Notes: generated by a model from the sequence alone, not told the origin. Counted from the first letter of the stretch, positions 1 through 6,236 are shown. The stretch: DNA of 10,986 nucleotides from Bacteroidota bacterium (GCA_023393485.1 JAEWLD010000126.1:1-10986); one strand, 5' to 3'. Numbers and translations: made by a program.

Positions 1-10
1 TTTGCGTAAC

Positions 11-42
11 AAAAAATCCCTTCTGCAATGCAGAAGGGATTT
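11..42 (-). terminator. Rho-independent terminator of tRNA-Pro
   Basis: A 12-bp perfect stem (arms 14-25 and 31-42) closes a 5-nt loop. Read on the minus strand it is followed by a run of six T (positions 16-11). It begins 5 nt past the tRNA 3' end, so it ends the single-tRNA transcript. Confidence 0.85.
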
Positions 43-47
43 GTCTG

Positions 48-122
48 TCGGGGTGGCAGGATTCGAACCTGCGACCTCCTGGTCCCATACCAGGCGCGAT
101 AACCGGGCTACGCTACACCCCG
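48..122 (-). tRNA. tRNA-Pro (anticodon TGG)
   Basis: The minus strand folds into a full cloverleaf. The 7-bp acceptor stem pairs 116-122 with 49-55, and the discriminator A is at 48. The anticodon stem pairs 90-94 with 78-82 (CCTGG/CCAGG). The T arm has a GCAGG/CCTGC stem and the loop TTCGAAT. The anticodon loop reads TATGGGA, which places TGG at 34-36 (genomic 87-85) and identifies a proline tRNA decoding CCN codons. CCA is not encoded and must be added after transcription. One oddity is that position 33, almost always U, is A here (genomic 88). The gene has its own promoter just upstream and a terminator just downstream, so it is a monocistronic tRNA unit diverging from trxB. Confidence 0.95.
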
Positions 123-132
123 AACGAGGCTG

Positions 133-163
133 CAAATATAAAACTAAATTTGACTTCCGCAAA
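133..163 (-). promoter_or_regulatory. Bacteroidota-type promoter of tRNA-Pro
   Basis: On the minus strand, TTTG (163-160), a 19-nt spacer and TATATTTG (140-133) match the TTTG/TAnnTTTG consensus used by the Bacteroidota primary sigma factor. Transcription would start a few bases before the tRNA 5' end at 122. Confidence 0.75.
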
Positions 164-195
164 AGTTATTCACAAATAATCAAAAGCAATCAACG

Positions 196-230
196 TTTGA
201 TTTTAAATGTCCATTTAAAACTTACATTTG
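196..230 (+). promoter_or_regulatory. Bacteroidota-type promoter of trxB
   Basis: TTTG (196-199), a 23-nt spacer and TACATTTG (223-230) fit the TTG/TAnnTTTG pattern. The predicted start of transcription, a few bases after 230, leaves a leader of about 15 nt before the ATG at 252. An in-frame TTG at 228 lies inside the -7 box, so it cannot be the translation start from this promoter. Confidence 0.7.
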
Positions 231-251
231 CAACACCTAAAATCAAGCAAA

Positions 252-1202
252 ATGTCAGACAACATTGAACAAATAAACTGTCTCATTATCGGTTCAGGGC
301 CGGCAGGCTACACTGCTGCAATTTATGCCGCACGCGCCGATATGAAACCTGTACTTTATACCGGAATGGAACCCGGCGGCCAGCTCACGACCACAACAGA
401 AGTAGATAATTTTCCAGGCTATCCGGAAGGCATTGACGGCCCAACTATGATGGTCCAACTGCAGCAGCAAGCCGAGCGTTTCGGCACGGATGTCCGCATC
501 GGAATGGTGACGGCAGTCCAATTGCACAAAGAACATGGCGGCTGGCACAAGGTTGTTGTTGACGGAACAAAAGAAATCCACGCGCGCGCCGTGATCATTT
601 CAACTGGTGCAACAGCCAAATATCTTGGCCTGCCTAGTGAGCAGCGCCTGCGCGGCGGCGGCGTTTCGGCATGTGCGGTTTGCGACGGCTTCTTTTACAA
701 AGGCCAGGATGTAGCCATTGTTGGCGCCGGCGATACGGCAGCCGAAGAAGCAACCTATCTTGCGCACATCTGCAAAAGCGTGACGATGCTCGTCCGCAAG
801 GATTTCATGCGCGCGTCAAAAGCGATGCAGCACCGCGTTGCCAACACGCCAAATTTGAAAGTACTTTATAACACCGAAGTTGATGAAGTCATCGGCGAAC
901 ACGTTGTTGAAGGATTGAAAATGCGCAACAACATCTCTGGCGAAACGTCTGAAATTGCGATTACCGGATTGTTCATTGCCATTGGCCACAAGCCGAATAC
1001 CGACATTTTCAGCGGCCAGCTTGAAATGGACGAAACCGGCTATCTGATCACCAAAGGCAAATCAACCCACACGAATTTGCCAGGTGTTTTTGCCTGCGGC
1101 GACGTTCAGGATAAAGAATATCGTCAGGCCATTACGGCTGCCGGAACGGGCTGCATGTCCGCTTTGGATGCCGAGCGTTATTTGGCGACGTTGGAGCACT
1201 AA
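252..1202 (+). CDS. trxB: Thioredoxin reductase (NADPH), TrxB
   Basis: This is the cytoplasmic flavoenzyme that passes electrons from NADPH through FAD and a redox disulfide to thioredoxin. The 316-residue product has the usual length of low-molecular-weight bacterial TrxB. Its motifs are in the expected order: FAD-binding GSGPAG (residues 14-19), PGGQL (41-45), the redox-active CAVC (Cys141 and Cys144, followed by DG), the NADPH-binding GAGDTA (158-163), and the C-terminal FAD contact ACGDVQD (281-287). The ATG at 252 is chosen because the longer in-frame TTG (228) is inside the promoter -7 box and because MSDNIEQ leads directly into the FAD domain. The gene is monocistronic, with its own promoter and a strong terminator 20 nt after the stop. 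All key residues are intact. Confidence 0.97.
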   Translation: MSDNIEQINCLIIGSGPAGYTAAIYAARADMKPVLYTGMEPGGQLTTTTEVDNFPGYPEGIDGPTMMVQLQQQAERFGTDVRIGMVTAVQLHKEHGGWHKVVVDGTKEIHARAVIISTGATAKYLGLPSEQRLRGGGVSACAVCDGFFYKGQDVAIVGAGDTAAEEATYLAHICKSVTMLVRKDFMRASKAMQHRVANTPNLKVLYNTEVDEVIGEHVVEGLKMRNNISGETSEIAITGLFIAIGHKPNTDIFSGQLEMDETGYLITKGKSTHTNLPGVFACGDVQDKEYRQAITAAGTGCMSALDAERYLATLEH

Positions 1203-1222
1203 ACTAAAAATTGGTTATAAAG

Positions 1223-1251
1223 AAAAGTCCCGGTTTGTGCGGGACTTTTTT
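1223..1251 (+). terminator. Rho-independent terminator of trxB
   Basis: A 10-bp stem (1223-1232 with 1240-1249) containing the GTCCCG/CGGGAC core closes a 7-nt loop and is followed by a T run. The flanking A and T tracts are symmetrical, so it could also stop minus-strand transcripts coming from the convergent DUF2807 gene. Confidence 0.88.
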
Positions 1252-1281
1252 ATTTGATGCCGGTTGAGATTAGAATACTGC

Positions 1282-1351
1282 CCGCGTTAGCGATGGAAAC
1301 GGCATCCTTTTACAAAGCGCAGCGGCGTAAAAGATAGAGTGGACAGCGCGG
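1282..1351. repeat. Structured intergenic element (nested inverted repeats), possible flavobacterial repeat or RNA
   Basis: The 1252-1416 gap between convergent genes has no credible ORF but contains nested pairing. An outer 7-bp stem joins 1282-1288 (CCGCGTT) and 1345-1351 (AGCGCGG, one G-U). An inner 9-bp stem joins 1304-1313 (ATCCTTTTAC, one bulged C) and 1327-1335 (GTAAAAGAT). Purine-rich internal strands lie between them at 1289-1303 and 1336-1344. From memory, similar TTAGCGAT...ATCCTTTT...AAAAGAT...GTGGACAGCG blocks recur between genes in Flavobacterium genomes; I cannot verify this here, and only one copy is in this window. An A6/T6 hairpin at 1365-1381 lies beside it and might help end the minus-strand transcript. 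Confidence 0.5.
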
Positions 1352-1416
1352 CGCGGAAGTTTAGAAAAAACCTTCTTTTTTGACCAAGGCAGCGCAACGA
1401 CCAAATTATTATGAGC

Positions 1417-2253
1417 TTATTTCAAAGGCCTTTTCCTAATAGAAGACTGCTCGGTAAACTTCCTGATCTCAATCTTGCCCTGTTCGCCGTGAAGGTCAAT
1501 TTCAGATTTGCCCGACGCAGAGATTCCGGCAATTCCTGAAACCGCGATGCTCACGTTGGCATTGCCTTCGGCTGTGATATCGGCATTTTTGGTCGAAAGA
1601 TTTTTACCTATGAAGTTGGTGTTGTTGTCAAGGCGCAATTTGAGGTCGGTGACATCGCCTTCAAGGTTTGCGATGGCTTTTTCGTACATGTCGATCTTCA
1701 TCTTGGGCGAAGTGACCAGCGCTTTGAGCTGGCTGGATTTACTGAGTTCGACCGTAGTGTTCTCAGTGATGATATTGAGTTCGGCCTTGGCTTTGTCATT
1801 TGCCATCAACGTAAAAACCTTTGAACGGATGTTTGCGAAGAGTTTGGCGCTGCCGGATAATTTTGACGTAAAGTCATCGAGTTTGATATCGGTCAGGGCA
1901 GTGACGTGCGTGTCTTCTTTTGCGATGAGCAATTTCAGACTGTTTGTGTAAGTGATCTTGACGCTGAACTTTTTGGTGCTTGTCACGTCTTTCGAAGTTG
2001 AAATCCTGAGCGTGCCGCCGGTAGATGAGATAACGATTGCGTCGTGGGTGTTGTCATCGGCTTCGATTTCAAGCTCTGCCTTGTCACCGTATTGCAAAAA
2101 GACGTCGAGATTGTCTTCTACTTCAATGTTGTCGAAATCGGCGATTTCCTTTACCGCGGCCGTCACATTTCTTGAACCCTTGATTTTTTCCTTTTGCGCG
2201 AAAGCAATCGGGGCAACCAACAATAGAAGCAATAATGCGGTAGATTTTTTCAT
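1417..2253 (-). CDS. Secreted DUF2807 (head-GIN/Toastrack-like) protein
   Basis: The product is a 278-residue exported protein of the DUF2807 family ('putative auto-transporter adhesin, head GIN domain'). It starts with a Sec signal peptide, KK followed by a Leu-rich core, with likely cleavage after AFA at residue 19. The family opening follows (GSRNV, then DFDNIEVEDNLDVFL, YGDKAELEIEADDN), and it aligns by eye with the two other DUF2807 proteins in this window. The rest is a run of beta-strand-like segments separated by small/polar turns (SGSAKL, NDKAKAEL, SKSSQLKA, EGNANVSI, SGKSEIDL) about 20 residues apart, as expected for a beta-solenoid. There is no lipobox, so the mature protein is probably periplasmic or surface-exposed. 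The gene has its own -7 box close upstream and is a single-gene unit downstream of the transglutaminase-like gene. Its biochemical function is not known. Confidence 0.85.
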   Translation of the reverse strand: MKKSTALLLLLLVAPIAFAQKEKIKGSRNVTAAVKEIADFDNIEVEDNLDVFLQYGDKAELEIEADDNTHDAIVISSTGGTLRISTSKDVTSTKKFSVKITYTNSLKLLIAKEDTHVTALTDIKLDDFTSKLSGSAKLFANIRSKVFTLMANDKAKAELNIITENTTVELSKSSQLKALVTSPKMKIDMYEKAIANLEGDVTDLKLRLDNNTNFIGKNLSTKNADITAEGNANVSIAVSGIAGISASGKSEIDLHGEQGKIEIRKFTEQSSIRKRPLK

Positions 2254-2272
2254 TGATTCAAGGGTTATCCGG

Positions 2273-2280
2273 CAAATATA
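2273..2280 (-). promoter_or_regulatory. -7 promoter box of the DUF2807 gene at 1417-2253
   Basis: The minus strand reads TATATTTG at 2280-2273, a perfect TAnnTTTG match 19 nt before the ATG. No clear TTG -33 element is visible at the usual distance. The box directly abuts the upstream gene's terminator hairpin. Confidence 0.55.
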
Positions 2281-2308
2281 AAAATATCCCGAAACTTTGG
2301 GCTATTTT
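2281..2308 (-). terminator. Terminator of the transglutaminase-like gene, overlapping its stop codon
   Basis: On the minus strand AAAATA-G-CCC (2308-2299) pairs with GGG-A-TATTTT (2290-2281), with one G/A mismatch, around an 8-nt loop. A T run follows. The TAG stop at 2304-2302 sits inside the 5' arm, and the T tract runs directly into the next gene's -7 box. Confidence 0.65.
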
Positions 2309-3072
2309 TTCGATGAACCGAACAGTTTTGTTTTGTAATTATCGAGGACAAACAGAAAATTGTAGTTCTTGCCGAGCAGAATCAACATAGCATTGACGAC
2401 GAATGGCGGTAAACGCTTGTATTTGTTGAGGTAATGGTCATAAACTTTATTGTTGTAATTGACAATCAAAAACGGAATGCTGTTTTTAGAATACGTTTTG
2501 CCGATTTTCCACATGTCAATGCAGCGCCAGTCTGAAAAATATTCATAACAGACGTCATTGCCTTGTCGCAGGTAATTGAAAAGCTCAATGACAGACAGCG
2601 GCGTTTTTTCATTCGCTTTGTGGAACCACAAGTTTTTCTGGAAGTCGATGGCGATCCATTTGCCGAATTTTTCGGAGTAGACTTCATTGTAATTGTGGCC
2701 ATGCATCGGGTTGTAGAATTTTTCGACCGTTCCCCATTCACGGACGCGGATATCGTTGACCAGGCAAAACACATTGAGCATTTGCGAATAGTCGCTGCAG
2801 ATTCCGCCTTCGCCGGCGAGCATCATTCGCAGCGCCTGGTCCGATGCCACGCCGAGCCCGCGTCCGCCTTTGATGCGATGCCTGAGCCAATTGGACATCA
2901 GCAATGTTTTTTCGAAACCGTCCATGCCGTGCTCAAAGGGAATCTGCGAATTGATTTCAAAATAAACAGGAGCGACATCATCCTTTTTATTGATGTCATT
3001 GAACGTCGGCAAGTCTTCAGAACGGCCTTTATGATTCCGGCAAATCATCGCAAACCGGATGTAGAACAACAT
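2302..3072 (-). CDS. Transglutaminase-like superfamily protein
   Basis: The product carries a Cys-His-Asp arrangement typical of the transglutaminase-like (papain-fold) superfamily. Numbered from the TTG at 3135, these are GEGGICSDYS (Cys113), HGHNYNEVY (His147) and KWIAIDF (Asp164); subtract 21 from the ATG start chosen here (256 residues). Such domains are usually proteases, peptide N-glycanases or cross-linkers; which applies is unknown. No signal peptide or convincing membrane helix is seen, so it is probably cytoplasmic. The open frame extends to a TTG at 3135, but that codon is the end of a TATCTTTG -7 box, so translation should begin downstream. The first in-frame ATG (3072) is used here; a TTG at 3117 is an alternative. 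It has its own promoter and terminator and lies between two DUF2807 genes. The C-terminal 100 residues are aromatic- and Lys-rich and match nothing I recognise. Confidence 0.75.
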   Translation of the reverse strand: MLFYIRFAMICRNHKGRSEDLPTFNDINKKDDVAPVYFEINSQIPFEHGMDGFEKTLLMSNWLRHRIKGGRGLGVASDQALRMMLAGEGGICSDYSQMLNVFCLVNDIRVREWGTVEKFYNPMHGHNYNEVYSEKFGKWIAIDFQKNLWFHKANEKTPLSVIELFNYLRQGNDVCYEYFSDWRCIDMWKIGKTYSKNSIPFLIVNYNNKVYDHYLNKYKRLPPFVVNAMLILLGKNYNFLFVLDNYKTKLFGSSKK

Positions 3073-3132
3073 CGGGTGCCGCGTCAGAAGCCATTTTATT
3101 TTTTTGCTGATTGCCAAAGCCTTGGATTTGTG

Positions 3133-3163
3133 CAAAGATAGGCGAAGTTTGAGTATGGCAAAA
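3133..3163 (-). promoter_or_regulatory. Bacteroidota-type promoter of the transglutaminase-like gene
   Basis: On the minus strand TTG (3161-3159), an 18-nt spacer and TATCTTTG (3140-3133) form a complete TTG/TAnnTTTG promoter. It sets the transcript start near 3126 and makes the 3135 TTG unusable as a start codon. The stretch from 3164 to 3304 shows nothing else I can support. Confidence 0.7.
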
Positions 3164-3304
3164 TGATTGGATTTCTTCTGCCGTTGATGAATTCAGGCTT
3201 TGATGTGGTTTGCCGCAATTGGGCTAGGAAATAATTTGGCACGGAAAATTTGGGCCCCGAAAACAGGACGATTTTGAAAAACCAATTAAATACGGGAAAA
3301 CCGC

Positions 3305-3340
3305 AAAAAAAAACATCCCGGCTTTTACCCCGGGACGTTT
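3305..3340 (-). terminator. Rho-independent terminator of the padR-pspC-DUF2807 operon
   Basis: On the minus strand an 11-bp stem (3340-3330 with 3321-3311, one G-U pair, core GTCCCGG/CCGGGAT) closes an 8-nt loop. It runs into nine T (3313-3305). It begins 15 nt after the stop of the last gene in the operon. Confidence 0.9.
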
Positions 3341-3355
3341 CAGAAAAATGGTATT

Positions 3356-4072
3356 TTATTGTTTTGATACGTCGCCGCCCGAGTCACGGTCAACCACAAC
3401 GTTTTGAGGATTGCCCGAATAGCTGATGGATGCGCCGCTAGAAGCCGTCGCTTTTAAGCTTACCGCCGGCTTCACCGAAGCCGATGCACCGCTTGAAGCT
3501 TCGGCAACCACATCATTGGCAGTCAATTCTCCGGCGTCGAGACTGCTGCCGCTGTCTGAACTTGTTTTGAGTGACAATGCTTTTCCGCTCAAGGTCAGTG
3601 AACTGCCGCTGTCTGACTCTGCCGTGACGCGCTCTGATTCTATATCCAGCTTAACTTCGCTGCCGCCGCTGGTCACTACTGTAACGTCTGAACCGAGCAA
3701 TGTATTTCCTGATTCGACAGATGCGCCGCCGTCGGCTTCGATTTTATTGATCACCGGCATGGTCACAGTCACGTTCATGGTCACATTCCGGAAATTGTTG
3801 CCATTGGCCGAGAGGTACAGCGTGCCGTTTTCAACAGTTGTTTCAATGTGCGACTGGACGTTGTCATCGGCTTCAACGACCACTTTTAAAGCATCGCCAT
3901 GAACCAGTGTCAGGTTCAGGCCGCTTTCAACACGGACATTTGAGAATTGCGGCAGGTTGCGGTCTTGCGTGATGACGTTTCCGCTTCCGTTGATTGAGTC
4001 GCTGTCAAAAAAACAGCTTGAGAGTGAAATGATTGCCACGATCGTGACTAAAATACAGACGGCTTTTTTCAT
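3356..4072 (-). CDS. DUF2807 (head-GIN/Toastrack-like) lipoprotein
   Basis: The product is a 238-residue lipoprotein of the DUF2807 family. The signal peptide ends in the lipobox LSSC (Cys20), followed by FFDSDS, whose acidic residues may influence outer-membrane or surface sorting. The family opening follows: GSGNV (residues 29-33), then FSNVRVESGLNLTLVHGD and VVVEADDN. From residue 115 onward a G-[A/S]-S turn recurs every 18-21 residues (Gly116, 137, 156, 175, 195, 213), with DSGSSL and SSGAS each present twice; this is the pattern of beta-solenoid rungs. Its ATG lies 1 nt after the pspC stop codon (TAATATG), so the two are translationally coupled, and a strong terminator follows. The tight link to PspC suggests the proteins act in the same envelope process; molecular function is unknown. 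Confidence 0.88.
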   Translation of the reverse strand: MKKAVCILVTIVAIISLSSCFFDSDSINGSGNVITQDRNLPQFSNVRVESGLNLTLVHGDALKVVVEADDNVQSHIETTVENGTLYLSANGNNFRNVTMNVTVTMPVINKIEADGGASVESGNTLLGSDVTVVTSGGSEVKLDIESERVTAESDSGSSLTLSGKALSLKTSSDSGSSLDAGELTANDVVAEASSGASASVKPAVSLKATASSGASISYSGNPQNVVVDRDSGGDVSKQ

Positions 4073-4073
4073 A

Positions 4074-5837
4074 TTATTGTTTCTTTACGACTACTCCGTT
4101 TTTAATTTCAAGGCGGGATGGCTCACCGGGTGCAGGCGGTTGCGGTGGATGAACCGGCTCGCTGTCTATCGTGACATCTTTGCCATTGACTGAAATGATT
4201 GTTGTTTGGACGGTATCGTTTTTTACTCCCGACATATCGTCGGCGCCTTCAACATCGCCGTACTCGTTTTCTTCCTTCGGACAATCCAGGCACATCACTT
4301 TATTGGCACCTATCCGGTAAAGATAGTTTCCTGAATAGTGAAGGTTGAAGAAATCATTGTCTGACCAATCGTAATTCCTGAGCGATTCATCCGGCTTGAG
4401 CAATGTATCTTCAGGCAAATATACAAAGACTTCAACGTGCTGATCGCGCATTTTATTTTCGGTTGCGGTCACCAGATAGTTGTCAAGGATGATTTTGTTG
4501 CCTTCAATCTTAAAGCCGTACGCGATTTTCTCGGCGCGTTCACGGGCTTCGACTCTTGACTTTCCACGGGCGCGTTTTTCAATCAGGATGTACGCGGTTC
4601 TGTCCGGCGATTTCCTGATGTTGACATCTACACTGTTTGAATAGATCACATCATTGCCTTTTTCGTCCTGGGTGATATGGAGATCGGCATGGTCAAAAAC
4701 GTCTTTTGCGAAAAAGTCGTTGTAGCGGAAAGTGATCTGGAGTGTATCAGTAGGCCGGATTGCGATGTTTTCGCGCTGTACCGCTTTGCTTTCTTCGGTG
4801 ACTTCGGCGCCTTGTGCGATTCCGAAAGCAACCAATACGCCGACTGATACCAGCCAAAGGGCCAGCAATGTGTATTTCACAGGGTTTCCAACTGATTTGG
4901 CGTCCTGTACAAGCAATTTCAGACCAAGCAGGAAGAAGAAGAACGCGAGGATTCCGACCGCGAGAAATGATACGAAAATGATCAGTCCAATCGGGAAGTT
5001 GGTGTAATTGACCGAGTTTACATAGGCAATCCATGGAACGTCCATAAAAATGCTCGCGATCAAAACAAAGAACCCGACAATGGTTGCCAGTAGCGTCAAT
5101 CCCGCGAAGACGGCTATAAAAGCACCTAGGATTTTCGCGAGTACTTTAAAGACTGACGAAAACACGCTGCCGAGTGTGGCGGCGAGGCGTTCAGCACCAG
5201 TCTTTGCCTGCTTTCCCAAGCGATCAACGTCGGTGTTGCGATATTTTTCGGAAAGGTAATCCATTTCTTCACGGACTTTTTTCTGAATGTTCGCCAATGT
5301 GACGGGTTCGCCGGTCATTTCAAGTTTTTCGGTCGTTGTCACTGCGGCCGGCATCGCAATCCACAGGATGATGTACGGAATGATGCCGACGCCGAATCCG
5401 ATGATCAATACCGCAAAAATGATCCTGATCCAAACCGCGTCGATTCCGAAATAGTGTCCCAGTCCCGAAGAAACGCCGCCAACAATGGCGTGGTCTACGT
5501 CGCGGTAAAGTTTTTTTCTTTTGCCTGATGACGGGTAATCGAACGTTTGCGGTTCGCCTGCCGGTGCATCGTCTTCAATGCGATAATCTTCCGGCTGGCC
5601 CATGATCGAAATGATTTCGTCGACCTCTTTGATGTTAATGACCTGCTTTTCGCTGGTATGCCGTTCAGTGATCAATTCGCCGATGCGCATCTCAATGTCG
5701 CGGATGATTTCATCCTGTCCGCTCGAGTTTGACAACGAACGCTTTATGGCGTCGAAGTAGCGTGTCAGTTTTTGGTATGCATCCTCGTCAATGTGGAAGA
5801 ACATACCGCCTAAGTTTATATTCACAGTTTTGTTCAT
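4074..5837 (-). CDS. PspC-domain membrane protein with extracytoplasmic Toastrack-like C-terminal domain
   Basis: This 587-residue protein is far longer than stand-alone E. coli PspC (about 120 residues). Residues 1-90 form a soluble alpha/beta domain typical of Bacteroidota PspC proteins. Residues 107-165 are the PspC domain: KKLYRDVDHAIVGGVSSGLG and YFGIDAVWIRIIF, then a long hydrophobic segment ending ILWIAMPA. Further hydrophobic stretches lie near 228-265, 282-310 and 323-342. Residues 350-515 are a beta-rich domain, which I place outside the cytoplasm and compare with the DUF4097/DUF2807 Toastrack group. After it come a CLDC pair (Cys516, Cys519), an acidic stretch and a Pro-rich tail (PPQPPAP). 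It lies 5 nt after padR and 1 nt before the DUF2807 lipoprotein gene, so it is the core of an operon. PspC is a known membrane-stress partner in phage-shock systems; a sensing role here is inference. Confidence 0.88.
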   Translation of the reverse strand: MNKTVNINLGGMFFHIDEDAYQKLTRYFDAIKRSLSNSSGQDEIIRDIEMRIGELITERHTSEKQVINIKEVDEIISIMGQPEDYRIEDDAPAGEPQTFDYPSSGKRKKLYRDVDHAIVGGVSSGLGHYFGIDAVWIRIIFAVLIIGFGVGIIPYIILWIAMPAAVTTTEKLEMTGEPVTLANIQKKVREEMDYLSEKYRNTDVDRLGKQAKTGAERLAATLGSVFSSVFKVLAKILGAFIAVFAGLTLLATIVGFFVLIASIFMDVPWIAYVNSVNYTNFPIGLIIFVSFLAVGILAFFFFLLGLKLLVQDAKSVGNPVKYTLLALWLVSVGVLVAFGIAQGAEVTEESKAVQRENIAIRPTDTLQITFRYNDFFAKDVFDHADLHITQDEKGNDVIYSNSVDVNIRKSPDRTAYILIEKRARGKSRVEARERAEKIAYGFKIEGNKIILDNYLVTATENKMRDQHVEVFVYLPEDTLLKPDESLRNYDWSDNDFFNLHYSGNYLYRIGANKVMCLDCPKEENEYGDVEGADDMSGVKNDTVQTTIISVNGKDVTIDSEPVHPPQPPAPGEPSRLEIKNGVVVKKQ

Positions 5838-5842
5838 GACTT

Positions 5843-6172
5843 TTACTTTTGGTTTGTTATAATGTTAACCGCATCCGAGAGCTCGGTCCAGGTGCCATTG
5901 AGTTCGTTTAAAAAGATCTTTCCGTTTTCGGTAAGCCCGTAATATTTACGCGGCGGTCCCGATGTGGATTCTTCCCAACGGTAGTTGAGCAATCCGTCGT
6001 TTTTGAGCCTGGTCAGCAGCGGATAAACGGTGCCTTCCACGACCAGCAGTTTTGCGTTCTTTAGCGTGTCGAGGATTTCCGAAGTGTAGGCTTCATGATC
6101 CTTGAGCACCGACAAGATGCAGAACTCAAGCACGCCTTTACGCATCTGGGCTTTAGTGTTTTCTATATTCAT
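5843..6172 (-). CDS. PadR family transcriptional regulator
   Basis: This 109-residue winged-helix protein matches the short PadR class (one wHTH plus a C-terminal dimerisation helix). The N-terminal part MRKGVLEFCILSVL is helix 1. EGTVYPLLTRLKNDGLL (residues 46-62) contains the recognition helix. GPPRKYYGLTENG (72-84) is the wing with the characteristic RKYY-LT motif. PadR proteins are usually repressors that respond to small molecules, often antibiotics or phenolics. It is the first gene of the block with pspC (5-nt gap) and the DUF2807 lipoprotein, so it most likely controls this operon and itself. An inverted repeat 7 nt before its ATG is a candidate operator. The PadR-PspC pairing is common in Bacteroidota and Firmicutes genomes. 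Confidence 0.93.
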   Translation of the reverse strand: MNIENTKAQMRKGVLEFCILSVLKDHEAYTSEILDTLKNAKLLVVEGTVYPLLTRLKNDGLLNYRWEESTSGPPRKYYGLTENGKIFLNELNGTWTELSDAVNIITNQK

Positions 6173-6179
6173 TTTCCAT

Positions 6180-6198
6180 TTTGTTTAGATTTAACAAA
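6180..6198. promoter_or_regulatory. Candidate PadR operator (inverted repeat)
   Basis: TTTGTT (6180-6185), a 7-nt spacer and AACAAA (6193-6198) form a perfect 6-bp inverted repeat ending 7 nt before the padR ATG, in the 64-nt gap after the upstream DUF2807 gene. Its dyad and position suit an autoregulatory operator. No clear TAnnTTTG box is visible in the gap, so padR may also be read through from upstream. Confidence 0.4.
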
Positions 6199-6236
6199 CC
6201 GTCCAGTCACGGACAATTGGGGTTCTCAGGCGCGGC

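Noticed and set aside
2..268. 88-codon open frame across the tRNA-Pro gene
   Set aside because: It is antisense to the tRNA and runs through its terminator and promoter; such frames over tRNA genes are common artefacts.
1365..1381. A6-N5-T6 hairpin as a firm terminator for the minus-strand DUF2807 gene
   Set aside because: The stem contains only A-T pairs and would be too weak alone; noted only as a possible contributor.
1508..2281. Two plus-strand open frames opposite the DUF2807 gene
   Set aside because: They are antisense to a gene with a clear signal peptide and family motifs; hydrophobic, Ser-rich shadows with no recognisable domain.
2563..3141. 192-codon plus-strand open frame opposite the transglutaminase-like gene
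   Set aside because: The minus-strand frame has the Cys/His/Asp motifs, promoter and terminator; the plus-strand frame has none.
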